Numbered from the stretch's first letter, positions 1 to 5,652 are shown. The stretch is DNA of 7,595 bases from Deferribacteres bacterium (GCA_013152795.1 JAADFS010000246.1:1-7595); one strand, 5' to 3'. Notes: a model not told the origin generated them from the letters alone. Program-made: numbers and translations.

Positions 1-290
1 CCCAGTTCATTCAGGGGAATCTTTGAAAACAGCAGTATGCTCTTTACAGGGCCGGAAGAGCTTATGGAAAACCACGGCAGGATAAGGTAGTTCCTGCGGT
101 TCCTGAGATACTCTATGGATGATGAAGGGGTGATATCGATCTCACCGCTGCGGAGCATCCTGTTGAGTTTGGACGGTACACCCCGGATGAACCTGTATGC
201 CGAGTTGTCACATTTCCTGTCAAGATAATAAAACAGGGGGAAGAGGTTGGCATACGGAATCCGGCCTATTATGAGTTTTTCACTTTTCAA
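1..290 (-). CDS. mqnA: MqnA, chorismate dehydratase (futalosine menaquinone pathway), N-terminal 96 residues
   Basis: The first 96 codons of a minus-strand gene that runs off the left edge of the window. The family's enzyme dehydrates chorismate to 3-[(1-carboxyvinyl)oxy]benzoate, the first committed step of the futalosine route to menaquinone, in the cytoplasm. Seen here: the N-terminal signature IGRIPYANLFPLFYYL (residues 8-23), GVPSKLNRMLRSGEID (37-52), SSSIEY (56-61) and SISSSGPVKSILLFS (75-89), all in the order expected for MqnA (DUF178, a periplasmic-binding-protein-like fold). The start is TTG at 290. It is preceded by AAAGGG about 8 nt upstream, and it puts IGRIPY at the usual distance from the N-terminus. 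It begins 4 nt after the rtcB stop, so it is probably translated from the same mRNA. No stop or frameshift is seen before the edge. The remaining two thirds of the protein are not visible. Confidence 0.9.
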   Translation of the reverse strand, partial: MKSEKLIIGRIPYANLFPLFYYLDRKCDNSAYRFIRGVPSKLNRMLRSGEIDITPSSSIEYLRNRRNYLILPWFSISSSGPVKSILLFSKIPLNEL

Positions 291-294
291 CGGG

Positions 295-1740
295 TTATCC
301 CTTTATTACCCCGAGCGGCCTCAGCCTGGCGACTTTCCTGGACAGACCTGCATTATGGACGACCTCCACGACATCCGAGACGTCTTTGTATGCCTCGGGC
401 ATCTCCTCTGCAAGCGTGCCCCTGCCCGTGGCCCTTACGATTATGCCCATGTCTTCCATTTCCCTCCATATGGTGCGGCCCTTGGCCTTTTTTATCGCCT
501 GGTGTCTTGACAGCAGCCTGCCTGCGCCGTGACATGTGGAGCCGAAGGCCTCCTGCATGCCCCTTTCAGTGCCGATCAGGACAAAGGAGGCCCTTCCCAT
601 ATCACCGGGGATTATCACCGGCTGTCCCGTGTGCCTGTATGCCTCGGGGAGTTCGGGATGTCCCGGCGGAAAGGCCCTTGTTGCGCCCTTACGGTGGACG
701 ACCAGGTTTCTCTTCCTGCCGTCGACCACGTGTTCCTCGACCTTGGCGATATTATGGGCGACATCGTATATAAGACTCATACCCACTGCCTCGGGGCCTG
801 CATTAAATATGCGCATGAAGGTCTCCCTGACCCAGTGCGATATACACTGCCTGTTCGCCCATGCGTAATTCGCGGCGGCCTTCATGGCGGCGAAATAGTC
901 CCTTGCCTCGGGGCTGTCAAAGGGCGCACAGGCAAGCTCCCTATCAGGCAGTTCTATATTATACTTCCTTACGGCCTTCTGCATTACCTCGATAAAATCA
1001 GTGCATACCTGGTGCCCGAATCCACGCGAGCCCGTATGAATCATCACTGTGATACCGTCTTTGAATAATCCAAGGCTGTTTGCAATATTTTCGTCGTAAA
1101 TCTCGTCCACGTACTGGATCTCGGCGAAATGATTTCCCGACCCCAGGGTCCCCTGCTGCGCCCTTCCGCGCTCGTATGCCTTGCTGCTTATGAGGTCAGG
1201 GTCCGCGCCCTCAATGCATCCGCCTGATTCAGTATGCTCGAGGTCTTCACTGTCGCCGAAGCCGTGTTCAACCGCCCACCGGGCCCCTTTGACAAGAACC
1301 ATTCTCTCATCTTTTGAGTCAAGGCGTAGCTTTCCCTTGGAGCCGACACCCGTGGGAATGTTCCTGTAGAGGCTGTCCACGAGGTCCCTGATCCTGGGGA
1401 GTATATCTTTTTTCTCGAAATTGCTCCTCAGAAGCCTGACACCGCAGTTTATATCATATCCCACGCCGCCCGGAGAGATAATGCCGTCCTTAAGGTCAAA
1501 CGCAGCCACTCCCCCTATTGTAAAACCATAGCCGGTGTGGATATCGGGCATTGCAAGGGAAGAACCCGCTATACCCGGCAGGGTCGCAACATTTGCAACC
1601 TGCTCGATTGATTTCGTTTCAAGCTCTCTTTCGAGGCTTTCATCAACATATATAATTCCATTTGTACGCATTCCCGCCTTGTAGTCCCTGGGAATCTCAA
1701 GCCTTGTGCCGTCAATCCTGTGAAGTCTCTCGATAGTCAT
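295..1740 (-). CDS. rtcB: RtcB, GTP/Mn-dependent RNA-splicing (tRNA) ligase
   Basis: A 481-residue RNA ligase that joins 2',3'-cyclic phosphate (3'-phosphate) ends to 5'-OH ends through an RtcB-guanylate intermediate, acting in RNA repair or tRNA splicing. All catalytic positions are present: PGGVGYDINCG with metal ligands Asp96 and Cys99, LGSGNHFAEIQ (His204), MIHTGSRGFGH (His235), YDVAHN (His329), STCHGAGRLLSR with the guanylylated His404, and Lys480 next to the C-terminus. Length and numbering match the 481-residue archaeal-type enzyme (Pyrococcus horikoshii) rather than the shorter E. coli protein of about 408 residues. ATG at 1740 was chosen over an in-frame ATG at 1848. It has a strong GGAGG 5 nt upstream and gives the normal RtcB N-terminus. 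The longer version would overlap the archease gene and add a low-complexity extension. It lies downstream of archease, its usual activating partner, and directly before mqnA. Confidence 0.97.
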   Translation of the reverse strand: MTIERLHRIDGTRLEIPRDYKAGMRTNGIIYVDESLERELETKSIEQVANVATLPGIAGSSLAMPDIHTGYGFTIGGVAAFDLKDGIISPGGVGYDINCGVRLLRSNFEKKDILPRIRDLVDSLYRNIPTGVGSKGKLRLDSKDERMVLVKGARWAVEHGFGDSEDLEHTESGGCIEGADPDLISSKAYERGRAQQGTLGSGNHFAEIQYVDEIYDENIANSLGLFKDGITVMIHTGSRGFGHQVCTDFIEVMQKAVRKYNIELPDRELACAPFDSPEARDYFAAMKAAANYAWANRQCISHWVRETFMRIFNAGPEAVGMSLIYDVAHNIAKVEEHVVDGRKRNLVVHRKGATRAFPPGHPELPEAYRHTGQPVIIPGDMGRASFVLIGTERGMQEAFGSTCHGAGRLLSRHQAIKKAKGRTIWREMEDMGIIVRATGRGTLAEEMPEAYKDVSDVVEVVHNAGLSRKVARLRPLGVIKG

Positions 1741-1745
1741 GCCGT

Positions 1746-1750
1746 CCTCC
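1746..1750 (-). promoter_or_regulatory. Shine-Dalgarno site of rtcB
   Basis: On the minus strand this reads GGAGG, followed by a 5-nt spacer (ACGGC) and ATG at 1740. It decides the rtcB start against the upstream in-frame ATG at 1848, which lies inside the end of archease. Confidence 0.85.
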
Positions 1751-1753
1751 CTC

Positions 1754-1774
1754 CCCCTCCCGCCGATGGAGGGG
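1754..1774 (-). other. GC-rich hairpin in the archease-rtcB spacer
   Basis: On the plus strand CCCCTCC (1754-1760) and GGAGGGG (1768-1774) are perfectly complementary around a 7-nt loop. In the minus-strand mRNA this gives a 7-bp, nearly all-GC stem that ends 3 nt before the rtcB Shine-Dalgarno. The CCCCTCC arm of the mRNA could alternatively pair with the ribosome site itself, which also reads GGGAGG. No T-tract follows, so it is not a terminator. A role in translation control or mRNA processing is inference. Confidence 0.5.
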
Positions 1775-1837
1775 AGACCTCTATAGTGTGTTCTACTCTG
1801 ACAAGGACATACCCCTTGTTTCAGTGCAGGGGTTATA

Positions 1838-2293
1838 TTATATATCAAACACCACTACAGCTTCCCAGCCGGAATTTACATGCCTGAACGACAGGCCGTG
1901 ATACGTTGCCGCCTTGACAAGAAGCCTGCTCTCGTTGACACCGGGAGTGAAACACCCGCCGGAAATCCTTGCCGTCAACCTGACCTTGCCGCGCCTTCCG
2001 CTTCCGGGCATGGAATCATCCTGTGCGTGACCGAGACTGATACTGAATTGTTTTCCTATGAATCCGTATGTATCAAACAGGAAAACAAGCTCGTTAAGCC
2101 ACTGCACGAGCAGGCCTTCCATGTTTTCCCCTGTAATGACAATTTCCCTTTCCTCCGTCTCTTTTATACCGCCACGGTCTGTAATGAGGTCCGACAGCCC
2201 TTCAGCGGCATTCCGGAAAAGCTCCTCCAGAGTCCGGCCCCACACCCTGAGTGCCACATCTCCGGAGATGTCGATCTGTTCATATTTTTTCAT
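1838..2293 (-). CDS. Archease, RtcB-activating protein
   Basis: A 151-residue archease. Proteins of this family speed guanylylation and turnover of RtcB and broaden its nucleotide use. Family hallmarks seen: the N-terminal strand with Asp12 (YEQIDISGDVALRVWG), TLEELFRNAAEGLSDLITD (21-39), LLVQWLNELVFLFDTYGF (61-78), and the C-terminal VKAATYHGLSF (126-136) and WEAVVVFDI (143-151). The acidic residues expected to bind the metal, Asp12, Asp39 and Asp150, are kept. The usual HTAD motif reads ISGD, so the His is replaced by Ile. Length is normal. The ATG at 2293 has no obvious Shine-Dalgarno, and the upstream leader holds a terminator-like structure. It lies 97 nt before rtcB on the same strand, the expected pairing. 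Confidence 0.93.
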   Translation of the reverse strand: MKKYEQIDISGDVALRVWGRTLEELFRNAAEGLSDLITDRGGIKETEEREIVITGENMEGLLVQWLNELVFLFDTYGFIGKQFSISLGHAQDDSMPGSGRRGKVRLTARISGGCFTPGVNESRLLVKAATYHGLSFRHVNSGWEAVVVFDI

Positions 2294-2306
2294 GATTCAT
2301 GGAATG

Positions 2307-2318
2307 TTGCAATTGCAA
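2307..2318. promoter_or_regulatory. Perfect 12-bp palindrome before the archease start
   Basis: TTGCAATTGCAA is a perfect dyad, lying between the T-tract of the attenuator-like hairpin and the archease ATG at 2293. It could be an operator, or in RNA a short TTGC/GCAA stem with an AATT loop close to the start codon. No regulator is recognised. Confidence 0.35.
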
Positions 2319-2319
2319 T

Positions 2320-2360
2320 AAAAAAACAGCCTTGCAGGCTTCCCTGCCCGGTTATGCAGG
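2320..2360 (-). terminator. Attenuator-like terminator with alternative pairings, leader of archease-rtcB-mqnA
   Basis: On the minus strand, in order: CCTGC (a, 2360-2356), GCAGG (b, 2347-2343), CCTGC (c, 2338-2334, within AGCCTGC), then AGGCT (d, 2332-2328), G and seven T (2326-2320). Pairing c-d gives a 5-bp stem with a 3-nt loop followed by the T run, the form of an intrinsic terminator. Pairing b-c (5 bp, 4-nt loop) would block it, and pairing a-b (5 bp, 8-nt loop) would free it. It points toward archease and ends 26 nt before that gene's ATG. No minus-strand gene lies between it and the divergent gene at 2597, so it is best explained as a leader attenuator. The stems are short, so this is moderate evidence. 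Confidence 0.5.
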
Positions 2361-2529
2361 ATTAAAATTTAATGTAAAGAGATTCCGGATGCATGGTCTT
2401 TTACCCGGTTCAGTCAGCGGTGAAAAGGCTTTTCTTATATTGTAGCAAAAATCAGATGGAATTTATGTATAATTTAACTGTGGGGTTGGCTTATTACCGG
2501 AACGCTCAATATGCACTAAAGTTATCCCG

Positions 2530-2535
2530 TATAAT
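2530..2535 (+). promoter_or_regulatory. Candidate -10 box for the SPOR-TPR gene
   Basis: A perfect TATAAT, about 60 nt before the ATG at 2597. Transcription from it would give a short leader containing the stem at 2570-2585. The hexamer at the -35 position is CAATAT, a poor match. A second TATAAT at 2468-2473 is equally lacking a good -35. The sequence is AT-rich here, so a chance match is possible. Confidence 0.3.
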
Positions 2536-2569
2536 GTCGTATCAAAATATAAATAATCATTGACTGTCG

Positions 2570-2585
2570 GCAGAATTTTTTCTGC
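2570..2585 (+). other. Small stem-loop in the SPOR-TPR leader
   Basis: GCAGAA and TTCTGC form a perfect 6-bp stem around TTTT, ending directly before the ribosome site (AGGGGGA, 2586-2592) and the ATG at 2597. It may affect access of ribosomes. No T-tract follows it, so it is not a terminator. Confidence 0.35.
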
Positions 2586-2596
2586 AGGGGGACAAC

Positions 2597-3727
2597 ATGT
2601 TTACAGGTCAATCGACGGGTGACGGCGGCCTGAGAAGGGCCGGCACCTGCCTGTCAGCGGGATGTCTGGTGCTGGGCCTTTTTTTAGCGCTGCTGTCTTA
2701 CGGGTATGCCGCATCAGAGACAATCTTCACCATCCAGGCCGGAAGCTTCAGGAGCAGGCCGGATGCCTTCCGGCAGTTCGATCTCCTGCAGCGGAAGCTG
2801 AGTGCAGAGGGACGTGAATATCTCAGGGTCGAAAAGATCGGAAAATTTCATGCAGTGCGTCTCGGAAAGTTTGAGGACCGTCTCGAGGCAGAAGAGTTTC
2901 TCAGTGCCAATAAATCCGTCCTCCGCGGCGCCATTGTCATGAACGCCTATTTTATTCCCGCACGGATTGAAAGGTTATATAAGGGCCCTTTACCGCCCGC
3001 GGAAGAGGTTGATGAAGGAGGTACTCCACCTGCCGCCGGTGGAGAAACAGGAGTAAAGATACCGGAAACTGTGGAGGAGCAAATCGGGATGATATCCGGC
3101 CTGTTTGAGAAGCAGGACTATGAAAATGCCCTGAGAGTGGTAAAGGCCGCTGTGGCAAAGCGGCCTGATGATCCGGAGCTCAATGCCTGGTACGGTACCA
3201 TCCTGCTGAAGATGAACCACCCTGATGAGGCGATGAAATATTTCAAAAAGGCCGCTGACCTGCTGCCCGACATCTCCCGCGAGGAGCAGATCAGGATGAT
3301 ATCGGACCTGTTGGAAAAACATGAGTATGAAAACGCCCTGAGACTGGCAAAAACCGCTGTGATGACAAAGCGGCCTGATGATGCAGAGCTCAATGCGTGG
3401 TACGGCAGCATCCTGCTGAAGATGGATCAGCCGGAGGAAGCCATCAAGTATTTCAGGAAGGCCTCGGAATTACAGCCGGATGTCTCTGACTATTACAGCG
3501 GTATAGGGTACTGCCTGTCTTTTTCAGGCCGGTTTGAGGAGGCCATTGATGAATTCAGCAAGGCACTGGCACTCGAGCCGGACAATATTGATGCGCTTAC
3601 AGGGCTGGGAGTGGCTTATGCAAAGACCGGCAGGAAAGGGCAGGCCATGGATGTCTATATGAAACTTAAGGGGATCGAGAGCGAGACCGCGGAAAAACTC
3701 CTGCAGATAATCGAGAGACAACCTTAA
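2597..3727 (+). CDS. Exported SPOR-domain/TPR-repeat protein
   Basis: A 376-residue envelope protein. An N-terminal basic stretch and hydrophobic segment (about residues 14-38) form a signal peptide or membrane anchor, with possible cleavage after YAAS. A SPOR-type domain follows at about 43-121 (IFTIQAGSFRSRPDAFRQF through FHAVRLGKFEDRLEAEEF). SPOR domains bind denuded peptidoglycan glycan strands. Here the domain sits at the N-terminal end, whereas it is more often C-terminal. A Pro/Gly/Glu-rich linker (about 130-157) leads to about six TPR units (160-372), which usually bind other proteins. Residues 160-228 and 229-298 are a near-duplicate. The ATG has a good AGGGGGA ribosome site 4 nt upstream. 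It is transcribed away from archease and toward the PATAN-J gene, with no operon partner in view. A role in cell-wall or division-site scaffolding is inference. Confidence 0.85.
   Translation: MFTGQSTGDGGLRRAGTCLSAGCLVLGLFLALLSYGYAASETIFTIQAGSFRSRPDAFRQFDLLQRKLSAEGREYLRVEKIGKFHAVRLGKFEDRLEAEEFLSANKSVLRGAIVMNAYFIPARIERLYKGPLPPAEEVDEGGTPPAAGGETGVKIPETVEEQIGMISGLFEKQDYENALRVVKAAVAKRPDDPELNAWYGTILLKMNHPDEAMKYFKKAADLLPDISREEQIRMISDLLEKHEYENALRLAKTAVMTKRPDDAELNAWYGSILLKMDQPEEAIKYFRKASELQPDVSDYYSGIGYCLSFSGRFEEAIDEFSKALALEPDNIDALTGLGVAYAKTGRKGQAMDVYMKLKGIESETAEKLLQIIERQP
3074..3490 (+). repeat. In-gene tandem duplication encoding two TPR pairs
   Basis: Two adjacent copies (3074-3280 and 3281-3490) encode residues 160-228 and 229-298 of the SPOR-TPR protein. 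By eye about 48 of 69 aligned residues are identical, with one extra codon (Met) in the second copy just before TKRPDD. Each copy begins EEQI.MIS and contains LNAWYG and ILLKM. Confidence 0.85.
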
Positions 3728-3749
3728 CATTGCATAAACCGGCAGGAGA

Positions 3750-3791
3750 GTTGCGGGTTGCAGGCTGCGGGTTCAAAGTTCAAAGTTCTGA
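3750..3791 (+). repeat. Six-unit heptamer tandem repeat
   Basis: Six 7-nt units in a row: GTTGCGG, GTTGCAG, GCTGCGG, GTTCAAA, GTTCAAA, GTTCTGA. Units share a GTT start and fall into a GC-rich and an AT-rich type. It lies 23 nt after the SPOR-TPR stop in noncoding sequence. Heptameric noncoding tandem repeats are known in other bacteria, for example the STRR repeats of cyanobacteria. Confidence 0.75.
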
Positions 3792-3810
3792 GTGCAGAAA
3801 GAAACGAGTC

Positions 3811-3831
3811 CCCCCTCCCCTTGGGAGGGGG
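3811..3831. repeat. 9-bp C-rich/G-rich hairpin between convergent genes
   Basis: CCCCCTCCC (3811-3819), loop CTT, GGGAGGGGG (3823-3831): a perfect 9-bp GC-rich stem. It lies between the ends of the SPOR-TPR gene (+) and the PATAN-J gene (-). On the minus strand the stem is followed by GACTCG and then TTTCTTTCT, so it may act as a weak terminator for the minus-strand gene. On the plus strand no T-tract follows. It resembles interspersed hairpin repeats of many bacterial genomes, but no second copy lies in this window. Confidence 0.6.
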
Positions 3832-3845
3832 TTAGGGGGAGGGGG
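3823..3845 (+). other. Putative G-quadruplex
   Basis: Four G-tracts with loops of 1, 3 and 1 nt: GGG, A, GGGGG, TTA, GGGGG, A, GGGGG. This fits the standard G3+ N1-7 quadruplex pattern with very short loops. It shares its first half with the hairpin at 3811-3831, so the two folds exclude each other. Confidence 0.55.
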
Positions 3846-3962
3846 CTGACCTGTTAGCACTGAAGGTATCGCAGATAAAGCTTTTCCAGCAGCCTCCCTT
3901 GCCCGCCGGCGATGTTTTTTGCCAATGTAAGGTTAATGTGAGGGTGCAGTTGTCAAGAGTTG

Positions 3963-5420
3963 TCAGGGGGCAGAATGAAACCCCTCACCCTCCAGTCTGT
4001 CGAAAAGGTCGTTGCGGAAGGCCGGCATGTAGGAAGAAGGCTTCACTTTTTCAACACGCGGTTTAACAACCTGATGCCCGGCGCCTTGATGCGCACTCTC
4101 CGGGCTGTCAAGCACTTTTAATGCACCCGCTGTCAACACGGCTGCTGCAAGCACGGCTGCCGCGATGTATAACCACAGGCTCTTTCTCCTGTACTTTTCA
4201 GGGGCGGACCTTTCGCGGTGTTCCTGCTTTACGGGTACTATCTCACCAGCGGCGGAGTCCCGCAGCTCCTCATCCGGGGCGGGTTCCCTGAGCAAAGGCG
4301 TCCTGTGATACTCTTTCCTTTTTACAGGGTCGGACAGGAGTTCATAGGCGCAGGTGAGACAGGAAAGTATAACGGTTAATTTCATTTTAATATCCTTATC
4401 AGGGCCCGGCAGGGAAAAATGCCTGTCCGGATGAAACTGCCTTGCCAGTTCGTAGTATGCCTTATTAATTTCTTCTGTTGAGGCATTCTTTTCCACACCC
4501 AGTATCTCATAGTACCCGAGCGTTTTGCAGCCCTTGTACATATCCTCGACCCTTTGCAGAAACCCATCCGCCGGCGCTGCAGAAGGGGTCCCGAAGATAT
4601 TCCCGTGCAATTCAAAGGGCGGTTCATCTTCAGCCCTTACCTTGATAAGTCTTATGCTCAGGAGGGCGCATATGGCGCGAAGCGTTTCAAAATCATTGGC
4701 AGAAGAAAAAAACATTATCATCTTTATGGTATACAGGCCGTTCACGTAAGAAAGAAGCCTCTTGTCAGTATCTTCAAGTGTGAATTCCTGAAAGATATCC
4801 AGGGGGTCACGTGAAAAATTCAGCACTGAATCCATCGGCGGGCATAATTCTCTCAGGTATGTGAAATTATTGATTCGCCGGATGCCCCTGTAGATCAGGT
4901 CCGCCGCGCTGAAACACAGTTTGCTGAAAGACAGTTTTATCCCCGTGTCTTCGGGCAGGATGCCCTCATGGAATTCAAATTCGGCATCTTCAACAGCAAA
5001 CAGGTTGAGAATAATCTCCTCCACCTGGTGTCTTACGGCCCCGGCAAGTTCATCGGGTGTCAGATAGCCGAGTTTCACCAGTACCTTTTCCATGCACTGC
5101 CCTGTCTTCATGGATAAATCCGATGACTGGTAATATTCTTCAAGTGTGATCCTTCCCTCCTTCAGGAGGAGCTCGCCCAGTTGCTCATCGCTGTCACTGG
5201 AAGAGGCAAACACTATGTCACCGTGTTCAATAAATATCTTTTTTATCCCGGCCCGGCTTTCTATAAGGAGAATTCCCGTGCTTGTCCCCCTCTGAATATA
5301 AATGAGCAGGTCAGCGAGCCTGAAGTCCCTCAGATTGCCTTTATAGACTTCAGTGCCTGCTGCTTCATGCGGAGAGGCATTGCGGTGTCTCACCGAATCT
5401 GTTTTTCCTTCCTTATTCAT
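3963..5420 (-). CDS. PATAN (DUF4388)-like/J-domain protein with a C-terminal membrane segment
   Basis: A 485-residue protein with three parts. Residues about 25-180 look like a PATAN/DUF4388 domain: YKGNLRDFRLADLLIYIQ, GILLIESRAGIKKIFIEHGDIVFASS, then GELLLKEGRITLEEYYQ and LVKLGYLTPDELAGAV. This domain is common in gliding, signalling and regulatory proteins. Residues about 300-372 are a J domain (YYEILGVEKNASTEEINKAY) with an intact HPD at 330-332, the motif that stimulates DnaK ATPase. A charged linker (380-413) precedes one hydrophobic segment (415-437), leaving a tail of about 48 residues outside. The first two parts would be cytoplasmic if the tail is exported. There are no zinc-finger repeats or DnaJ substrate domains, so this is not DnaJ itself. 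The ATG at 5420 has GAGGGG 4 nt upstream. It is divergent from the 53-aa gene and convergent with the SPOR-TPR gene. Its function is unknown; a membrane-tethered Hsp70 co-chaperone or signalling scaffold is inference. Confidence 0.85.
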   Translation of the reverse strand: MNKEGKTDSVRHRNASPHEAAGTEVYKGNLRDFRLADLLIYIQRGTSTGILLIESRAGIKKIFIEHGDIVFASSSDSDEQLGELLLKEGRITLEEYYQSSDLSMKTGQCMEKVLVKLGYLTPDELAGAVRHQVEEIILNLFAVEDAEFEFHEGILPEDTGIKLSFSKLCFSAADLIYRGIRRINNFTYLRELCPPMDSVLNFSRDPLDIFQEFTLEDTDKRLLSYVNGLYTIKMIMFFSSANDFETLRAICALLSIRLIKVRAEDEPPFELHGNIFGTPSAAPADGFLQRVEDMYKGCKTLGYYEILGVEKNASTEEINKAYYELARQFHPDRHFSLPGPDKDIKMKLTVILSCLTCAYELLSDPVKRKEYHRTPLLREPAPDEELRDSAAGEIVPVKQEHRERSAPEKYRRKSLWLYIAAAVLAAAVLTAGALKVLDSPESAHQGAGHQVVKPRVEKVKPSSYMPAFRNDLFDRLEGEGFHSAP

Positions 5421-5480
5421 CTTCCCCTCTTTTGAATCCGCCCTGCATAAAATACCGCTCCCCGTTCTTAGCAGTTATTT

Positions 5481-5494
5481 CGGCATATATGCCG
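5481..5494. promoter_or_regulatory. Perfect 14-bp palindrome in a divergent promoter region
   Basis: CGGCATATATGCCG is a perfect dyad. After one mismatch the symmetry resumes with TT/AA outside. It lies 60 nt upstream of the PATAN-J start (5420) and 158 nt upstream of the 53-aa gene. It may be an operator shared by the two divergent genes, or a leader hairpin. No known regulator site is recognised, and no clear -35/-10 pair was found in 5421-5652. Confidence 0.4.
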
Positions 5495-5640
5495 GAAAAC
5501 ATAAATGCGCCTGTATTGCTTTTTGATACCGCAGCATTTAGTGGCATGCCTGTTCATGCAATATTTAAGGATCATACCGCCTCCTAAAGCTCGCCGCTGA
5601 ATGTACCGATAAATAAATCAGGAGCAGCGGAAAAGGGAAA

Positions 5641-5646
5641 AAGAGG
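5641..5646 (+). promoter_or_regulatory. Ribosome-binding site of the 53-aa gene
   Basis: AAGAGG with a 6-nt spacer (TTGAAT) before ATG at 5653. It supports the small gene as translated and favours this ATG over the in-frame TTG at 5647, which would lie directly on the site. Confidence 0.6.
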
Positions 5647-5652
5647 TTGAAT

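Larger units (their letters stand above)
2294..2596. other. Divergent intergenic region between archease and the SPOR-TPR gene
   Basis: About 300 nt that is AT-richer than its flanks. It holds the control regions of two divergent genes. On the archease side lie a 12-bp palindrome and an attenuator-like set of pairings. On the SPOR-TPR side lie two TATAAT boxes (2468-2473 and 2530-2535) and a small stem before the start codon. On the minus strand TTTACA (2373-2378) with CATAAC 16 nt further on is a weak promoter candidate, but it would start transcription inside the attenuator. No convincing -35 element was found for any of these. No protein gene longer than about a dozen codons with a clear ribosome site was found here. 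Confidence 0.6.

Noticed and set aside
529..1068. Plus-strand open frame of 179 codons opposite rtcB, with similar frames at 390-773 and 536-868
   Set aside because: These are antisense shadows of the well-supported rtcB. Their products are Pro/Cys/Arg-rich and match nothing I recognise.
1741..1848. Extension of rtcB to the upstream in-frame ATG at 1848 (517 residues)
   Set aside because: It would overlap the archease end, add residues unlike any RtcB N-terminus, and ignore the strong GGAGG before 1740. The 481-residue form also reproduces the family's catalytic numbering.
1880..2365. Plus-strand frame of 161 codons opposite archease
   Set aside because: Antisense shadow. It runs through the attenuator region and has no ribosome site or protein-like composition.
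2294..2596. Sigma-54 promoter (RtcR-type control) for archease-rtcB
   Set aside because: TTGCA and GG elements occur, but I saw none with the required -24/-12 spacing on the minus strand.
2651..2665. Lipobox-like LSAGC in the SPOR-TPR signal region
   Set aside because: It lies before the hydrophobic core instead of after it, and Ser is at the -3 position, so lipoprotein processing is unlikely.
3898..3921. GCCGGC followed by six T as a plus-strand terminator
   Set aside because: The dyad has no room for a loop and gives at most a 3-4-bp stem, too weak for an intrinsic terminator.
3948..3965. Direct repeat AGTTGTCA separated by 2 nt at the end of the PATAN-J gene
   Set aside because: Only two short copies, one overlapping the stop codon; likely chance.
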